Source: JAEUSG01 sp964590225 (lineage in GTDB: Bacteria; Fibrobacterota; OXYB2-FULL-49-7; JAEUSG01). From it: a stretch of 64,000 nucleotides of DNA. How positions within the stretch are numbered: position 1 is the stretch's first letter; each line of letters opens with the position of its first letter. The stretch lies in assembly GCA_964590225.1 (NCBI GenBank), contig CAZPWS010000007.1:16947-80946 (forward strand), written 5' to 3'. The notes under the pieces are model-generated. The model worked only from the letters and a program-made list of their open reading frames with translations, ran no database searches and was not told where the DNA came from. Below are positions 8,725 through 17,203 of the stretch, piece by piece. Made by a program: the position numbers and the translations under genes.

Positions 8725-8999
8725 TTGTACCAGCGGAAAATGTACGCGGCTACCGCTACTCCAACTATTCCTATTACATTAAAGGTAAACTGAACCCCAA
8801 GTTTAATCTTTACAACAAATAGATCTATCAATAGCGGACCTTCAGACAAAAAACCAAAACTTGGTGAATAGCTTTCGAGCAGAAATGATTTTGGTGTACT
8901 ATCGGGCAATAAAGCACCAAGCGCACTACCAAGCAGTGAACCGATAATAAAACCGGTTATTATTACAACTATGAGTACCGATAAGGGTTTGTTTTTCAT
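8721..8999 (-). CDS. DUF4321 family small membrane protein
   Basis: A 92-aa protein with two hydrophobic segments (about 7-30 and 68-88) separated by a loop containing LLPDSTP. Its length and the N-terminal GFIIGSLLGSALGALLP segment fit DUF4321, a family of unknown function. The start has a GGAAAA-type ribosome-binding site, and its stop overlaps the batD start codon. Neighbouring envelope genes suggest a membrane or envelope role, but nothing specific can be said. Confidence 0.72.
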   Translation of the reverse strand: MKNKPLSVLIVVIITGFIIGSLLGSALGALLPDSTPKSFLLESYSPSFGFLSEGPLLIDLFVVKIKLGVQFTFNVIGIVGVAVAAYIFRWYK

Positions 9000-9041
9000 C
9001 TTTTTTTTCCGTGTAAAATATAATCAACTGGAAATACTTTT

Positions 9042-9725
9042 TCAGCCGGCAATTTGGCAAAGCAGTGATTCGAAAAGCATTCTTCCATCAGTATTGCCGG
9101 ATACCCCCTCAACAAACCTTATTGGGAGAGGGGTTATTGCAGCAACATTTCCCTCTTCGTTCCTTAAACCGGCAATATTATTTACAGAACCATCTAGATT
9201 TGATTCCGCAGTCACCCTCCCATCAATTTCTGAATAGCGGAAAAGAACAAGCTCCCTATCCTCGATAACATTTAGTGTCTCTTCGTCCGCATAAAAAGAA
9301 GAGAAATCATGGGCAATCGGAAAAGAGACAACATTTTTTGTAAATGTCGAGGTAAATAGCGACCGGTTACTTTCCAGTTTTAGATAAACAGTACGACAAA
9401 TACGCGGTATGCGTGGTCCGTTAAGCGTTCCTGGCAATATGCCGCATTTTGTAAGAACATGCAAGGAGCTGCCCATTGCAAGAATAGGGCCTCCACCATT
9501 AGAAAAATTAACCATTTCCCGCATGAGCGGAGATTCCGTTATTTCTTTCCCTGACCAGTATCCATCACCACTGTTTCCGCCCGGCAATATAAAACAGTCG
9601 CATTTCAGTTTTTCTGTTGAGTCGTACGGTAGCAGTACTGCCTCTTCCCCCAGTACCTCTCCTATTACATAAAGACAGTCTTTTGCGTAAGAATATCCTG
9701 GAAAAAGGGCGATGCCGAATTTCAT
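9042..9725 (-). CDS. PurQ-like class I glutamine amidotransferase lacking catalytic residues
   Basis: The whole 227-aa chain lines up with PurQ, the glutaminase subunit of phosphoribosylformylglycinamidine synthase: ILPGG at 46-50, GILPG near 95-99, FPIAH at 135-139, YADEETL at 145-151, NIAGLRNEEGNV near 183-194 and TDGRMLFESLL near the C-terminus. The catalytic positions are all changed. The nucleophile-elbow GxCNG is AMGSS (Gly85 where Cys belongs), and the MPHPE motif is TPLPI (Leu200 for His, Ile202 for Glu). The HGEG segment reads HDFS. It therefore cannot hydrolyse glutamine by the known mechanism. It overlaps pssA by one base (TAATG). A scaffold or regulatory role is inference. Confidence 0.8.
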   Translation of the reverse strand: MKFGIALFPGYSYAKDCLYVIGEVLGEEAVLLPYDSTEKLKCDCFILPGGNSGDGYWSGKEITESPLMREMVNFSNGGGPILAMGSSLHVLTKCGILPGTLNGPRIPRICRTVYLKLESNRSLFTSTFTKNVVSFPIAHDFSSFYADEETLNVIEDRELVLFRYSEIDGRVTAESNLDGSVNNIAGLRNEEGNVAAITPLPIRFVEGVSGNTDGRMLFESLLCQIAG

Positions 9726-10558
9726 TAGCTTTTTATAGAATCACTTGTCTGCTGGCCGGTTTTATTAAATGGAATCTGAAAAATGTGATAAAAAATGTAA
9801 AATAGCGACATCAGGAAAAAGGCGGCGCCAGCATTGATAAATATACAGAATAAAAGTATCAGGAGATTTATTGCCGAACGAATCTTATTTTGCATTATTT
9901 TTCCAAAGAAAAAATCTCCGGAAACGCCATATCGAACAGTTGATACCATAAGCATTGAAACGAAAAGGGTGAATATGACGGTTGTTTTAAGCTTTATATA
10001 ATCGCTAATAACTATTCTGGTATTTATCACGCCCTGTTCAATAAGCTTTACTGAAATATCTCCCTCAAGGGCGTGAAAAAAGAGAAATAGCGACACCACA
10101 GAGCCGGCAGCCGTTGGAATGGGAAGGCCGTAAAAGCACTTTTTCCCTTCTGTACCCGCAGTTACATTGAAGCGAGCGAGACGAACGGCGCCACACAATA
10201 AGAAAGCGACTGGTACAAGATAGTACGCGGGGTTTGCCGCTACCGCTCCCTTAATAATCTGGCGGTATAAAACAATTGTTGAAGCCATTCCGAATGTTAT
10301 TACATCGGCAATAGAATCGAATTGAATCCCGAATTCACTGCTTGAGTTTGTGAGCCGCGCTATTTTGCCGTCAACACCGTCAATGACTGCCGCGAAAATT
10401 ATAAGCCAGCACGAAACAACAAGCCAACCGCTATGTTTTGCAATAAGAGAATCGTTGTAGGTGAGGATAAGCGCAAAAAGCCCGCATAAAATGCTAACGC
10501 TCGTTATTGCCCCGGGCAATACAATTTTGAACCGTGAAAAATCTTTACCGCTATTCAT
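9725..10558 (-). CDS. pssA: CDP-diacylglycerol-serine O-phosphatidyltransferase
   Basis: This membrane enzyme joins CDP-diacylglycerol and serine to give phosphatidylserine, the precursor of phosphatidylethanolamine. The CDP-alcohol phosphotransferase motif DxxDGxxARx8Gx3Dx3D is complete (D60, D63, G64, A67, R68, then D81 and D85). Several membrane helices follow through residue 270. Length is 277 aa. Its ATG overlaps the psd stop codon (ATGA at 10555-10558), pairing synthase and decarboxylase in one operon as in many bacteria. Confidence 0.94.
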   Translation of the reverse strand: MNSGKDFSRFKIVLPGAITSVSILCGLFALILTYNDSLIAKHSGWLVVSCWLIIFAAVIDGVDGKIARLTNSSSEFGIQFDSIADVITFGMASTIVLYRQIIKGAVAANPAYYLVPVAFLLCGAVRLARFNVTAGTEGKKCFYGLPIPTAAGSVVSLFLFFHALEGDISVKLIEQGVINTRIVISDYIKLKTTVIFTLFVSMLMVSTVRYGVSGDFFFGKIMQNKIRSAINLLILLFCIFINAGAAFFLMSLFYIFYHIFQIPFNKTGQQTSDSIKS

Positions 10559-11193
10559 TTTTTAACCGCTACAACTGTGGAGGCGCCTTGCACTTTATCG
10601 CCCACCTTCACCCTTATATCAACATCCAATGGTAGAAAGATGTCGGTTCTTGAGCCGAATTTAATCATACCAAATCGGTCGCCACGCTTAAAAGAGTCTC
10701 CCTCTTTGGCACGGCATACTATTCGTCGAGCGATAAGACCGGCTATTTGCTTTACAAGCACTTTATATTCACCACAGTTAATGCCTATATGTGTCTGCTC
10801 GTTATTAAGAGAGGCTTTTTCGTCCCACGCCGCCATAAATTTGCCCTTATAATACTGGAAGTAATCGATAATGCCATCGCACGGGATCCGGTTAACATGC
10901 ACATTAAAAACATTCAAAAAGATTGATATCCGCTTTGATCTTCCCCCCATATAACTGTTTTCTTCCTCGACTATTTCAACAACTTTTCCATCTGCTGGCG
11001 AGACAAAAATATTACTGCCGCCAGGAACAACCCTCTCAGGATCCCTGAAAAAGTAGAGGGAAAAAAGCGAGAAAAGAAAAAATAAGACAGTAAGTGATGA
11101 TAATATTATGCCCTTTGTAAAAATGGCTGCCGCAAGAAAAAGGAGAGTCAATAATGCAGCTGTAATTATTATTCCTAAACCATCTCGTGCCAT
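10555..11193 (-). CDS. psd: Phosphatidylserine decarboxylase, short form
   Basis: This enzyme converts phosphatidylserine to phosphatidylethanolamine. Two N-terminal hydrophobic segments (about 7-28 and 30-48) anchor it, followed by YFFRDPERVVP and SPADGKVVEI, typical of the family. The self-cleavage site that generates the pyruvoyl cofactor is Gly180-Ser181 in KFGSRTD, near the C-terminus. At 212 aa it belongs to the compact class rather than the longer E. coli type. It precedes pssA with an ATGA overlap. Confidence 0.94.
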   Translation of the reverse strand: MARDGLGIIITAALLTLLFLAAAIFTKGIILSSLTVLFFLFSLFSLYFFRDPERVVPGGSNIFVSPADGKVVEIVEEENSYMGGRSKRISIFLNVFNVHVNRIPCDGIIDYFQYYKGKFMAAWDEKASLNNEQTHIGINCGEYKVLVKQIAGLIARRIVCRAKEGDSFKRGDRFGMIKFGSRTDIFLPLDVDIRVKVGDKVQGASTVVAVKK

Positions 11194-11205
11194 TTGTAAA
11201 TCCTC

Positions 11206-12198
11206 CTACAACATTTCGGCAATTTGAACGGCGTTAAGTGCAGCCCCTTTTCGTATTTGATCGCCAACGCACCAAAGATCTATGGTGTTTGCGCGGGACT
11301 GGTCTTTTCGCAGGCGGCCAACAAAAACAGGATCCTTGCCCGAGGCATCGAGCGGCATGGGCCAACGGTTGGAAGACCTATCCTCCAATACCTTAACTCC
11401 AGGGGCCTTTGAAAGTATCTCGTAGGCTTCTTCAATATCGGGCGTATTCTCAAATTCAAGATTTATTGCCTCGCTGTGCGCCCTCAAAATAGGAACTCGG
11501 ACACATGTAGCTGTGAGACAAAAAGAGTCTTCGTTAAAAATTTTTCTTGTCTCTTTAAGCATCTTGGTTTCTTCTTCACAATAGCCATCCGCCCCCATCT
11601 TGCTATTGTGTGGAAAGAGGTTAAAAGCGTAGGGATGAGGGATTACAGTCCTCTTAAAAGGTTCCCCTTTAAGGAATGCTTCCGTTTCAAGTTTTAACTC
11701 CTCCATTGCCCTTGCTCCCGCACCACTGCTCGCTTGATAGGTAGAGATTACCGCACGCTTAACTTTCCATTTTTTATGCAAGGGATAAACAGGAAGGTTC
11801 ATTATAATTGTGGAGCAGTTTGGATTGGCTATGATTCCCTTATGCTTTTTAATATCAGCCGGATTCACCTCCGGTACAACAAGGGGAACTTCTGGATCCA
11901 TTCGGAAATATGATGTATTATCTATAACTACTGCACCTGCCTTTACGGCGCTCGGAGCAAACTCTTTTGATATGCTGCCGCCAGCACTTGCCAACACAAT
12001 GTCTATTCCCTTAAAGGAATCATGCTTAAGTTCTTCAATTTTTATATCAGATCCCTTAAACTTTACACTCTTTCCTGCCGAACGGCTCGATGCGAGACAC
12101 CTTAATTCAGAAACTGGATAATTCCTTTCATCGAGAATCGATAGGAGCTCTGTTCCAACCGCTCCAGTTGCGCCCATAATCGCGATCTTATGTCCCAT
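11206..12198 (-). CDS. asd: Aspartate-semialdehyde dehydrogenase
   Basis: Asd reduces aspartyl phosphate to aspartate semialdehyde with NADPH, the branch point to lysine/diaminopimelate, threonine and methionine. The NADP-binding GATGAVG lies at residues 9-15. The nucleophile Cys128 is in ANPNCSTI, followed by QASSGAGA (about 156) and the RVPILRAHSEA segment with the catalytic His. Length 330 aa is normal. The start overlaps the end of tsaD by 11 bases. The supply of diaminopimelate for peptidoglycan fits a diderm cell. Confidence 0.95.
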   Translation of the reverse strand: MGHKIAIMGATGAVGTELLSILDERNYPVSELRCLASSRSAGKSVKFKGSDIKIEELKHDSFKGIDIVLASAGGSISKEFAPSAVKAGAVVIDNTSYFRMDPEVPLVVPEVNPADIKKHKGIIANPNCSTIIMNLPVYPLHKKWKVKRAVISTYQASSGAGARAMEELKLETEAFLKGEPFKRTVIPHPYAFNLFPHNSKMGADGYCEEETKMLKETRKIFNEDSFCLTATCVRVPILRAHSEAINLEFENTPDIEEAYEILSKAPGVKVLEDRSSNRWPMPLDASGKDPVFVGRLRKDQSRANTIDLWCVGDQIRKGAALNAVQIAEML

Positions 12199-13204
12199 AG
12201 TTAACCTCCATTTCGCTAAAAACCGCAGATGCCCCTTTAAGTAAAGAATCGGCTCCCAACCGTTTATACTTCATAAGTCCCGCAACTGCTACCATAGCAG
12301 CGTTATCGGTACATAGAGCCAAAGGAGGGTAATATAATTTGTTATTGCTCCTCATGCCACTATGGAGCTTTTCACGCAGCCGTCCATTACAGGCAACACC
12401 GCCTGCTAGCAACAATGCCCTGCTACCGTTAATTTTCATTGCGTTAATGGCCTTTTTTGATAACTGATCCATGATGGCTTCTTGATATGAAGCCGCGATA
12501 TCCGGTTTTCGGTCAATTATTTCTTCCGGCGACATAGTTGACAAAAGGTTTTTAAGGGATGTTTTTAATCCAGAGAAGCTGAAATTCAGGTTTTTCTTTT
12601 CCGGCAAAGCACGGGGAAAATTAAACCATTCCCTGTTTCCAGTTTTAGAAAGGGCTTCAAGTTCCCGCCCTGCAGGATAACCTATCCCAAGAAGTTTTCC
12701 CCCTTTGTCTATTGCTTCGCCCGCAGCATCATCGAGAGTATTGCCAAGCAGCTTATAATTGCTATTTACATCACAACTAACAAGAAAAGTGTGCCCGCCA
12801 GAAACCACCAGAGAAGTAAATGGACTCTCTATGTCGGTGTGGGCAAGGTAGTTGGCTTTTATATGCGCGTCCATATGATTAACCGCAACAAAAGGAATAC
12901 CGCGGCTAAACGAAAATCCCTTGGCGAATGAAAGCCCAACAAGCAGTGCTCCCATAAGTCCCGGCGAATTTGTAACTGCGACAAGCCCAATATTATCCGA
13001 AGAAACGGAAGCCTCATATAAAGCGGCACTAACAACAGCGCTTATTTTTCCCGCATGTTCCCTTGCTGCTACTTCAGGGACAACACCACCATATTTTTCA
13101 TGATCTCTTTGCGTGTAAATTCGATTTGATAATATTTTCAAATCATCATTAATTATTGCCGCAGAAGTTTCATCGCACGAAGTTTCAATGCCCAGAATTG
13201 TCAT
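12188..13204 (-). CDS. tsaD: tRNA N6-threonylcarbamoyladenosine transferase TsaD
   Basis: TsaD transfers the threonylcarbamoyl group to A37 of tRNAs that read ANN codons, working with TsaB, TsaE and TsaC. The N-terminal GIETSCDETSAA is the family signature, and the metal-binding NHMDAH motif (about 107-112) and SGGHT (about 135) are present. Length 338 aa is standard. Its start codon lies inside the end of ybbR (20-base overlap) and its stop inside the start of asd, so it is deeply embedded in this transcript. Confidence 0.96.
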   Translation of the reverse strand: MTILGIETSCDETSAAIINDDLKILSNRIYTQRDHEKYGGVVPEVAAREHAGKISAVVSAALYEASVSSDNIGLVAVTNSPGLMGALLVGLSFAKGFSFSRGIPFVAVNHMDAHIKANYLAHTDIESPFTSLVVSGGHTFLVSCDVNSNYKLLGNTLDDAAGEAIDKGGKLLGIGYPAGRELEALSKTGNREWFNFPRALPEKKNLNFSFSGLKTSLKNLLSTMSPEEIIDRKPDIAASYQEAIMDQLSKKAINAMKINGSRALLLAGGVACNGRLREKLHSGMRSNNKLYYPPLALCTDNAAMVAVAGLMKYKRLGADSLLKGASAVFSEMEVNYGT

Positions 13205-14132
13205 TTTTAATGAGTTTTACCCTTTTTGGATTGAGGTTTGACCATTGAATATCGCCGAGAATAGAAACCAGTGGTTCCACTTCATCACTCGCCTCTGTTT
13301 CAAAACGGCTGTAAGGAACATATATGTTTATGTGTTCCTTTCGGAGAGATTCAACAGTTTTTTTTGGTCCGGCAACAACTATCGATGCGCTGTGTGCATC
13401 AACAACCGCTAGAACTCCCTTTGGTATATCAATAAGTTTTACAGGAATGCCTTTAATTTCCCTTCTTATTAATTTATCAACATTAATCTTTACGGTTACT
13501 TCATCCGGTTTTACAGAAACAGAAAACAACTCGGGCTGTTTCAATGGGATAGTGACTATAGTATCGGACGAAATTTCTTTAATTTGTATGGGGCGTGTTA
13601 CAACTGAATCAATAAGAGCAACATTCTCCCGCGGTCCGACTATTGCAGCAAAAGGAGGGGAGCATGCAGGCTCGCCGATAACAGCGGTATTTCTACTAAC
13701 GGAAAAGCGAAGATCGGTAACCACCCTGACGGTTTTTGTTACCACAGCGTCAAGATTAAGCTGTATAAACTGCGGCTCCTTTACCTGTATGGTCCTGATG
13801 CCTGGATTGTCGCTAAATTCGAGATTGTCTGCGCTCAATTTTATAATATTATTGCCCTTAACCGCCCCTGCCGCAGAAACAAGGAGTTCCGCCGATTTTA
13901 TTCGAAGAGCAATTAACTGTCTTCCTGTACCGGAAATCTGCACTCTTGCAATTTCAGATATTGGATTGACAGGAAGAAGAGAAGGGTCGAGATTAACTAT
14001 TCGAATCGGCATTTCTGCTGTTTCCTCGTATCGCCTGTTAAGGGCTGAGTAAAACCAAATTAGAAAAGCACCAAAAATGGCAATTAACGGGAGTCCAGCA
14101 AAGCGTATAAATGGGTGTATTCTTGCAAACAT
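13185..14132 (-). CDS. YbbR (CdaR-like) domain protein
   Basis: A membrane-anchored protein with one N-terminal helix (about 9-29) and an extracytoplasmic part made of roughly three YbbR repeats (for example PVNPISEIARVQISG, PLKQPELFSVSVKPDEVTVKI and KTVESLRKEHINIYV). In Firmicutes the relative CdaR controls the cyclic-di-AMP synthase CdaA. Here no cdaA is adjacent, so a link to c-di-AMP is not supported by context. The gene overlaps tsaD by 20 bases and follows the unknown 242-aa protein by 17 bases. Confidence 0.8.
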   Translation of the reverse strand: MFARIHPFIRFAGLPLIAIFGAFLIWFYSALNRRYEETAEMPIRIVNLDPSLLPVNPISEIARVQISGTGRQLIALRIKSAELLVSAAGAVKGNNIIKLSADNLEFSDNPGIRTIQVKEPQFIQLNLDAVVTKTVRVVTDLRFSVSRNTAVIGEPACSPPFAAIVGPRENVALIDSVVTRPIQIKEISSDTIVTIPLKQPELFSVSVKPDEVTVKINVDKLIRREIKGIPVKLIDIPKGVLAVVDAHSASIVVAGPKKTVESLRKEHINIYVPYSRFETEASDEVEPLVSILGDIQWSNLNPKRVKLIKNDNSGH

Positions 14133-14149
14133 TGGTTTTAAGAGACTCT

Positions 14150-14878
14150 TTAGGAGAACAATAATTCTGGAAAATCAGTGATAAGCGCGGTTTTTATCTC
14201 TTCGCTTGCGTTTTTTAAGCGGATACCTCTCTTTTGTGAAAGATAAGGTTTTAGTATGGCCTTGAATGAGGCTACTTCACTTTCAATCATCATGGGAATA
14301 TCAACCATGTCGATTACTGCCGTTTCATTGTTCTTAACCGAAGTGAGAGTTTTTTTGATGATGTCAAAATCTATCCGCTGCTCCTTGGCTATAAAGGGGT
14401 TGATCTCCAGACTCTCAACATCTTCACTCTTTGGGGGTTTTGTGGTAATAAACGCATCTGTGGCAACCACAACATCCATTACATCTTCGTCACCGGAACT
14501 CTCGGCTGGTGTTATTTGATTATTGATCGCACTGTCATCGATTTTTATACCCGCCTTGCTCACCGCTGGCCTTGACGGTTTATTAACAGAACCTATCTCG
14601 AGCGCCGTTGTATTTGGCGGTCTGTAACGCCCAACTTTTGAATCGGTAATCGAAGAATCTGTAGCAGATACATTTAACAGTGAGGTGCTTTCCGGCAAAC
14701 CTCTGGTGACATCTCTACCTGGTTGGCTATTTGTTGAGGCGGATTCAATTTTTAATTCAACTTGACTAATTGCCTCGGAAAGGCGGGAAAGCCGCGAGCT
14801 TGCAAGAATATTCATCACAAACGACAACACAAGAAGTGCGGCGCATATTATTATCAGTATTATGTCTATCTGTTCCAC
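14150..14878 (-). CDS. Unknown single-pass membrane protein
   Basis: I do not recognise a family. The 242-aa product has a single N-terminal helix (about 5-26), a Ser/Thr/Pro-rich low-complexity linker (about 40-130) and a more ordered, charged C-terminal part (about 155-242). The predicted start is GTG 14878 and lacks an obvious ribosome-binding site. It lies between fliL and ybbR, 59 bases after the fliL stop, in the same direction as motA-motB-fliL. A link to motility is only positional. Confidence 0.55.
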   Translation of the reverse strand: MEQIDIILIIICAALLVLSFVMNILASSRLSRLSEAISQVELKIESASTNSQPGRDVTRGLPESTSLLNVSATDSSITDSKVGRYRPPNTTALEIGSVNKPSRPAVSKAGIKIDDSAINNQITPAESSGDEDVMDVVVATDAFITTKPPKSEDVESLEINPFIAKEQRIDFDIIKKTLTSVKNNETAVIDMVDIPMMIESEVASFKAILKPYLSQKRGIRLKNASEEIKTALITDFPELLFS

Positions 14879-14937
14879 ACAGACAATATATAATATCCAC
14901 TAACGGGGTATCAAAACCTCACTCTGGGGAAGAAAAA

Positions 14938-15495
14938 TCACTGAATTACGAAATTGGCAAAAAAGAGCCTTACGGCCGCGTCTTCGCCATACGACTCATT
15001 TACCGCCCGCAATAGCTCTCTTCTGAGGTGGTCACGATTTAGAACATTTGCAAGTTCGTCAAGTGGTTTGGCGCTTAAAACCTTAATAAAGGCATCGCGC
15101 AGCTGACCATCTTTTACTTTAGCCGATACCGCAAGCTCCTCTGAACGAAATTCAAGAATAACCGAAAGAGCAAGCAATCGGCGGCCCCCATTCATCGGAT
15201 TTATTATAAGATCCTCAATTTTATACACTAATTTTGTTGAGTCTATTATCGGTAGCTTCGCCTTCTCCGACTCAATCCTCTTAGCCTCTTCTATTGCGAG
15301 CTGTTCTTCTGTAACTTGTGCCTTAGCTTTCATATTGCCAAGCACAACCATGAATATCGCGGACTGGAGAATTATTGCGCCACCAATTATTGCTCCCATA
15401 ATAACTGCCTTTGGAAGCGGCTTTTTCTCCTTTGAAGCCCCTTCAGCCGCCCCTTTTTCTTTGCCTTTTTCGTTGTCCGCCTTTTTTTCCGCCAT
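14938..15495 (-). CDS. fliL: Flagellar basal body-associated protein FliL
   Basis: FliL surrounds the stator and supports MotAB function. The product has a charged, Lys-rich cytoplasmic N-terminus (about 1-30), one membrane helix (about 31-53) and a periplasmic domain with the family pattern VYKIEDLIINPMNGGRRLLALSVILEF, ending in a short conserved tail. I chose ATG 15495, which has GGAG eight bases upstream, over GTG 15504. That gives 185 aa. It follows motB by 26 bases. Confidence 0.87.
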   Translation of the reverse strand: MAEKKADNEKGKEKGAAEGASKEKKPLPKAVIMGAIIGGAIILQSAIFMVVLGNMKAKAQVTEEQLAIEEAKRIESEKAKLPIIDSTKLVYKIEDLIINPMNGGRRLLALSVILEFRSEELAVSAKVKDGQLRDAFIKVLSAKPLDELANVLNRDHLRRELLRAVNESYGEDAAVRLFFANFVIQ

Positions 15496-15521
15496 ATTAA
15501 TCACTCCATTTAACAGGTCTA

Positions 15522-16259
15522 TTACTCGTTATCGAGATATTTCGGTTTTTCCTTTAACGAAAGTTGCATATCGGCATAGATTTCTACCCTTCTATTTTTG
15601 GATCTGCTTGCGGCAGAAACATTCGACTCAAGTGGCCGATACTCACTATAACCAGTAGCTCCAAGTCGTTCCGCAACAATGGCAGTATTCTCAATAAAAA
15701 ACCTGACGACCGATATGGCCCTTGCTGCGGAAAGTTCCCAGTTAGATTTAAACTCATATGTAGCTATGGGGATGTTATCTGTATGCCCCTCTACCCTGAT
15801 GTTTGTATCGGGAAATTTTTTAAGCATATCTGCGATTAACTTTAGTGGGACAAAAGCTTCTCTTTTTAGAATCGCGCTACCGCTTTCGAACAGCAAAGGG
15901 TCGTAAATAACAAATCTTGCACCATCGTCTGTAAGCATCACTTTTACATTGTCTGTTAAGTTTTTTTCTGATATTTGTGTTTTGAACTCCATCATTTCCT
16001 CTAAAACCCGCTGGCTCTCTTCGGAGCCATAGGCAGGATTAGGTTTTGGATAACGAAGCACAGAGGTGTTCTTTGGCATAAATCCGAGTGACCGTTTAAT
16101 TGACGCGGTAGCTTCTTCGAATTTAGTCTGCTGAATAGTGGAAAAAGAGAGGATTAATATAAAGAATGTAAGCAACAGGCTCATCATGTCGCCATATGTT
16201 ACAACCCATCCCGGCGCCCCTTCTTCAACTTCTTCTTCCTTTTTTTTTCTTTCCGCCAT
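15522..16259 (-). CDS. motB: Flagellar stator protein MotB
   Basis: MotB anchors the stator to peptidoglycan and forms the ion channel with MotA. The N-terminus has PGWVVTYGDMMSLLLTFF, with the channel-lining Asp24 at the start of the single membrane helix. Residues about 105-235 form an OmpA-like peptidoglycan-binding domain (VEGHTDN, then LSAARA and NRRVEI). Length 245 aa is typical. It follows motA by 19 bases. The ion used cannot be decided by eye. Confidence 0.95.
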   Translation of the reverse strand: MAERKKKEEEVEEGAPGWVVTYGDMMSLLLTFFILILSFSTIQQTKFEEATASIKRSLGFMPKNTSVLRYPKPNPAYGSEESQRVLEEMMEFKTQISEKNLTDNVKVMLTDDGARFVIYDPLLFESGSAILKREAFVPLKLIADMLKKFPDTNIRVEGHTDNIPIATYEFKSNWELSAARAISVVRFFIENTAIVAERLGATGYSEYRPLESNVSAASRSKNRRVEIYADMQLSLKEKPKYLDNE

Positions 16260-16278
16260 TTTTTACCACGCACTTTGG

Positions 16279-17040
16279 TTAGTGAACGGGTTTTCGCTCC
16301 TTTGGAGCAAGGAATGTTTGCAATCGTGATCTGAGAAGCCTTGGGTTTTCACCGGCTTGTAAGGCAAGTAACCCTTCTATTATTAATTCGCGTCTTTTAA
16401 CCTCGCCAGCCGTTTTGAACTTTAGCTTACCCTCAAGCGGTATAAATACAAGGTTCGCTAATACTGCGCCGTAAAGACTTGTTATTAGGGCAACAGCCAT
16501 ACCCACACCAATTTTAGATGGATCATCAAGCTTTTTCAACATAAGAACAAGACCCACAAGTGTTCCAATCATACCAAATGCAGGCGCCAAAGATGACATG
16601 GACTTAACTATTTTTTGGCCGTCACCATGCCTGCCTTCAAGCTGAGATACTTCCGAATACAAGATGGCTTTAAGGGTTTCCGCCTCGGTTCCATCAATTG
16701 TGTGTTGAAGACCGTTTTTAAGAAACTGATCTTCGATTGAAGGAAGGAGAGCTTCAAGTGAAAGAATACCTTCTCTTCTCGCTTTCTCTGCCAATTCTAC
16801 AAGTTGATCAATCGTGGCCATCATTGAACTTTCTTTACCAAAGAAAGCATTTTGAACAACACGCATTAGGTTAAGAACGCTTGATAACGGATAATTTACA
16901 AGTACAGCAGAAAAAGTACCGCCAATAACAATAATTACTGATGGAATATCTATAAAAGTTGACAGTTCTCCGCCAGAAAGCATTGCCCATGCGAGGAGTG
17001 CAAAACCAGCTATTAAACCTATCGGGGTAGCGATATCCAT
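16279..17040 (-). CDS. motA: Flagellar stator protein MotA
   Basis: MotA forms the ring of the flagellar stator that couples ion flow to rotation. Four membrane helices are visible (about 5-23, 31-51, 148-168 and 180-200). The MotA/TolQ/ExbB family segment LAPAFGMIGTLVGLVLMLKKLDDP spans the third helix. Length 253 aa is normal. It is the first gene of the minus-strand run that ends at mutS, and its promoter should lie in the A/T-rich region at 17041-17203. Confidence 0.95.
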   Translation of the reverse strand: MDIATPIGLIAGFALLAWAMLSGGELSTFIDIPSVIIVIGGTFSAVLVNYPLSSVLNLMRVVQNAFFGKESSMMATIDQLVELAEKARREGILSLEALLPSIEDQFLKNGLQHTIDGTEAETLKAILYSEVSQLEGRHGDGQKIVKSMSSLAPAFGMIGTLVGLVLMLKKLDDPSKIGVGMAVALITSLYGAVLANLVFIPLEGKLKFKTAGEVKRRELIIEGLLALQAGENPRLLRSRLQTFLAPKERKPVH

Positions 17041-17203
17041 ATTATTTGCTTAAAAAAACCTCATTTAAAGAATATAAAGAATTTCAATAACTATTTTCGG
17101 AATTATTAAAAGGAAACTAAAGCCATATAAACCTACCGCAATAAAAATTAATGTATTTTAATAAATATAAACAATTCATATAAAATACAAGGATATAGAA
17201 AAG
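17041..17203. promoter_or_regulatory. Divergent A/T-rich intergenic region between motA and the HTH gene
   Basis: This 163-base stretch separates two divergent transcripts and is strikingly A/T-rich. The string ATATAAA occurs four times on the plus strand (near 17072, 17125, 17164 and 17179), and AAAGAAT occurs twice with a 9-base period (17067-17073 and 17076-17082). One ATATAAA copy near 17180 could serve as a -10 box for the HTH gene. I cannot assign a convincing -35 box for either direction. Confidence 0.4.

Noticed and set aside
13324..14052. Long plus-strand open frame (242 codons) opposite ybbR
   Set aside because: It lies entirely antisense to a well-supported gene and its translation is low-complexity Ser/Thr/Arg-rich with no motif or ribosome-binding site; it is a codon-bias shadow.
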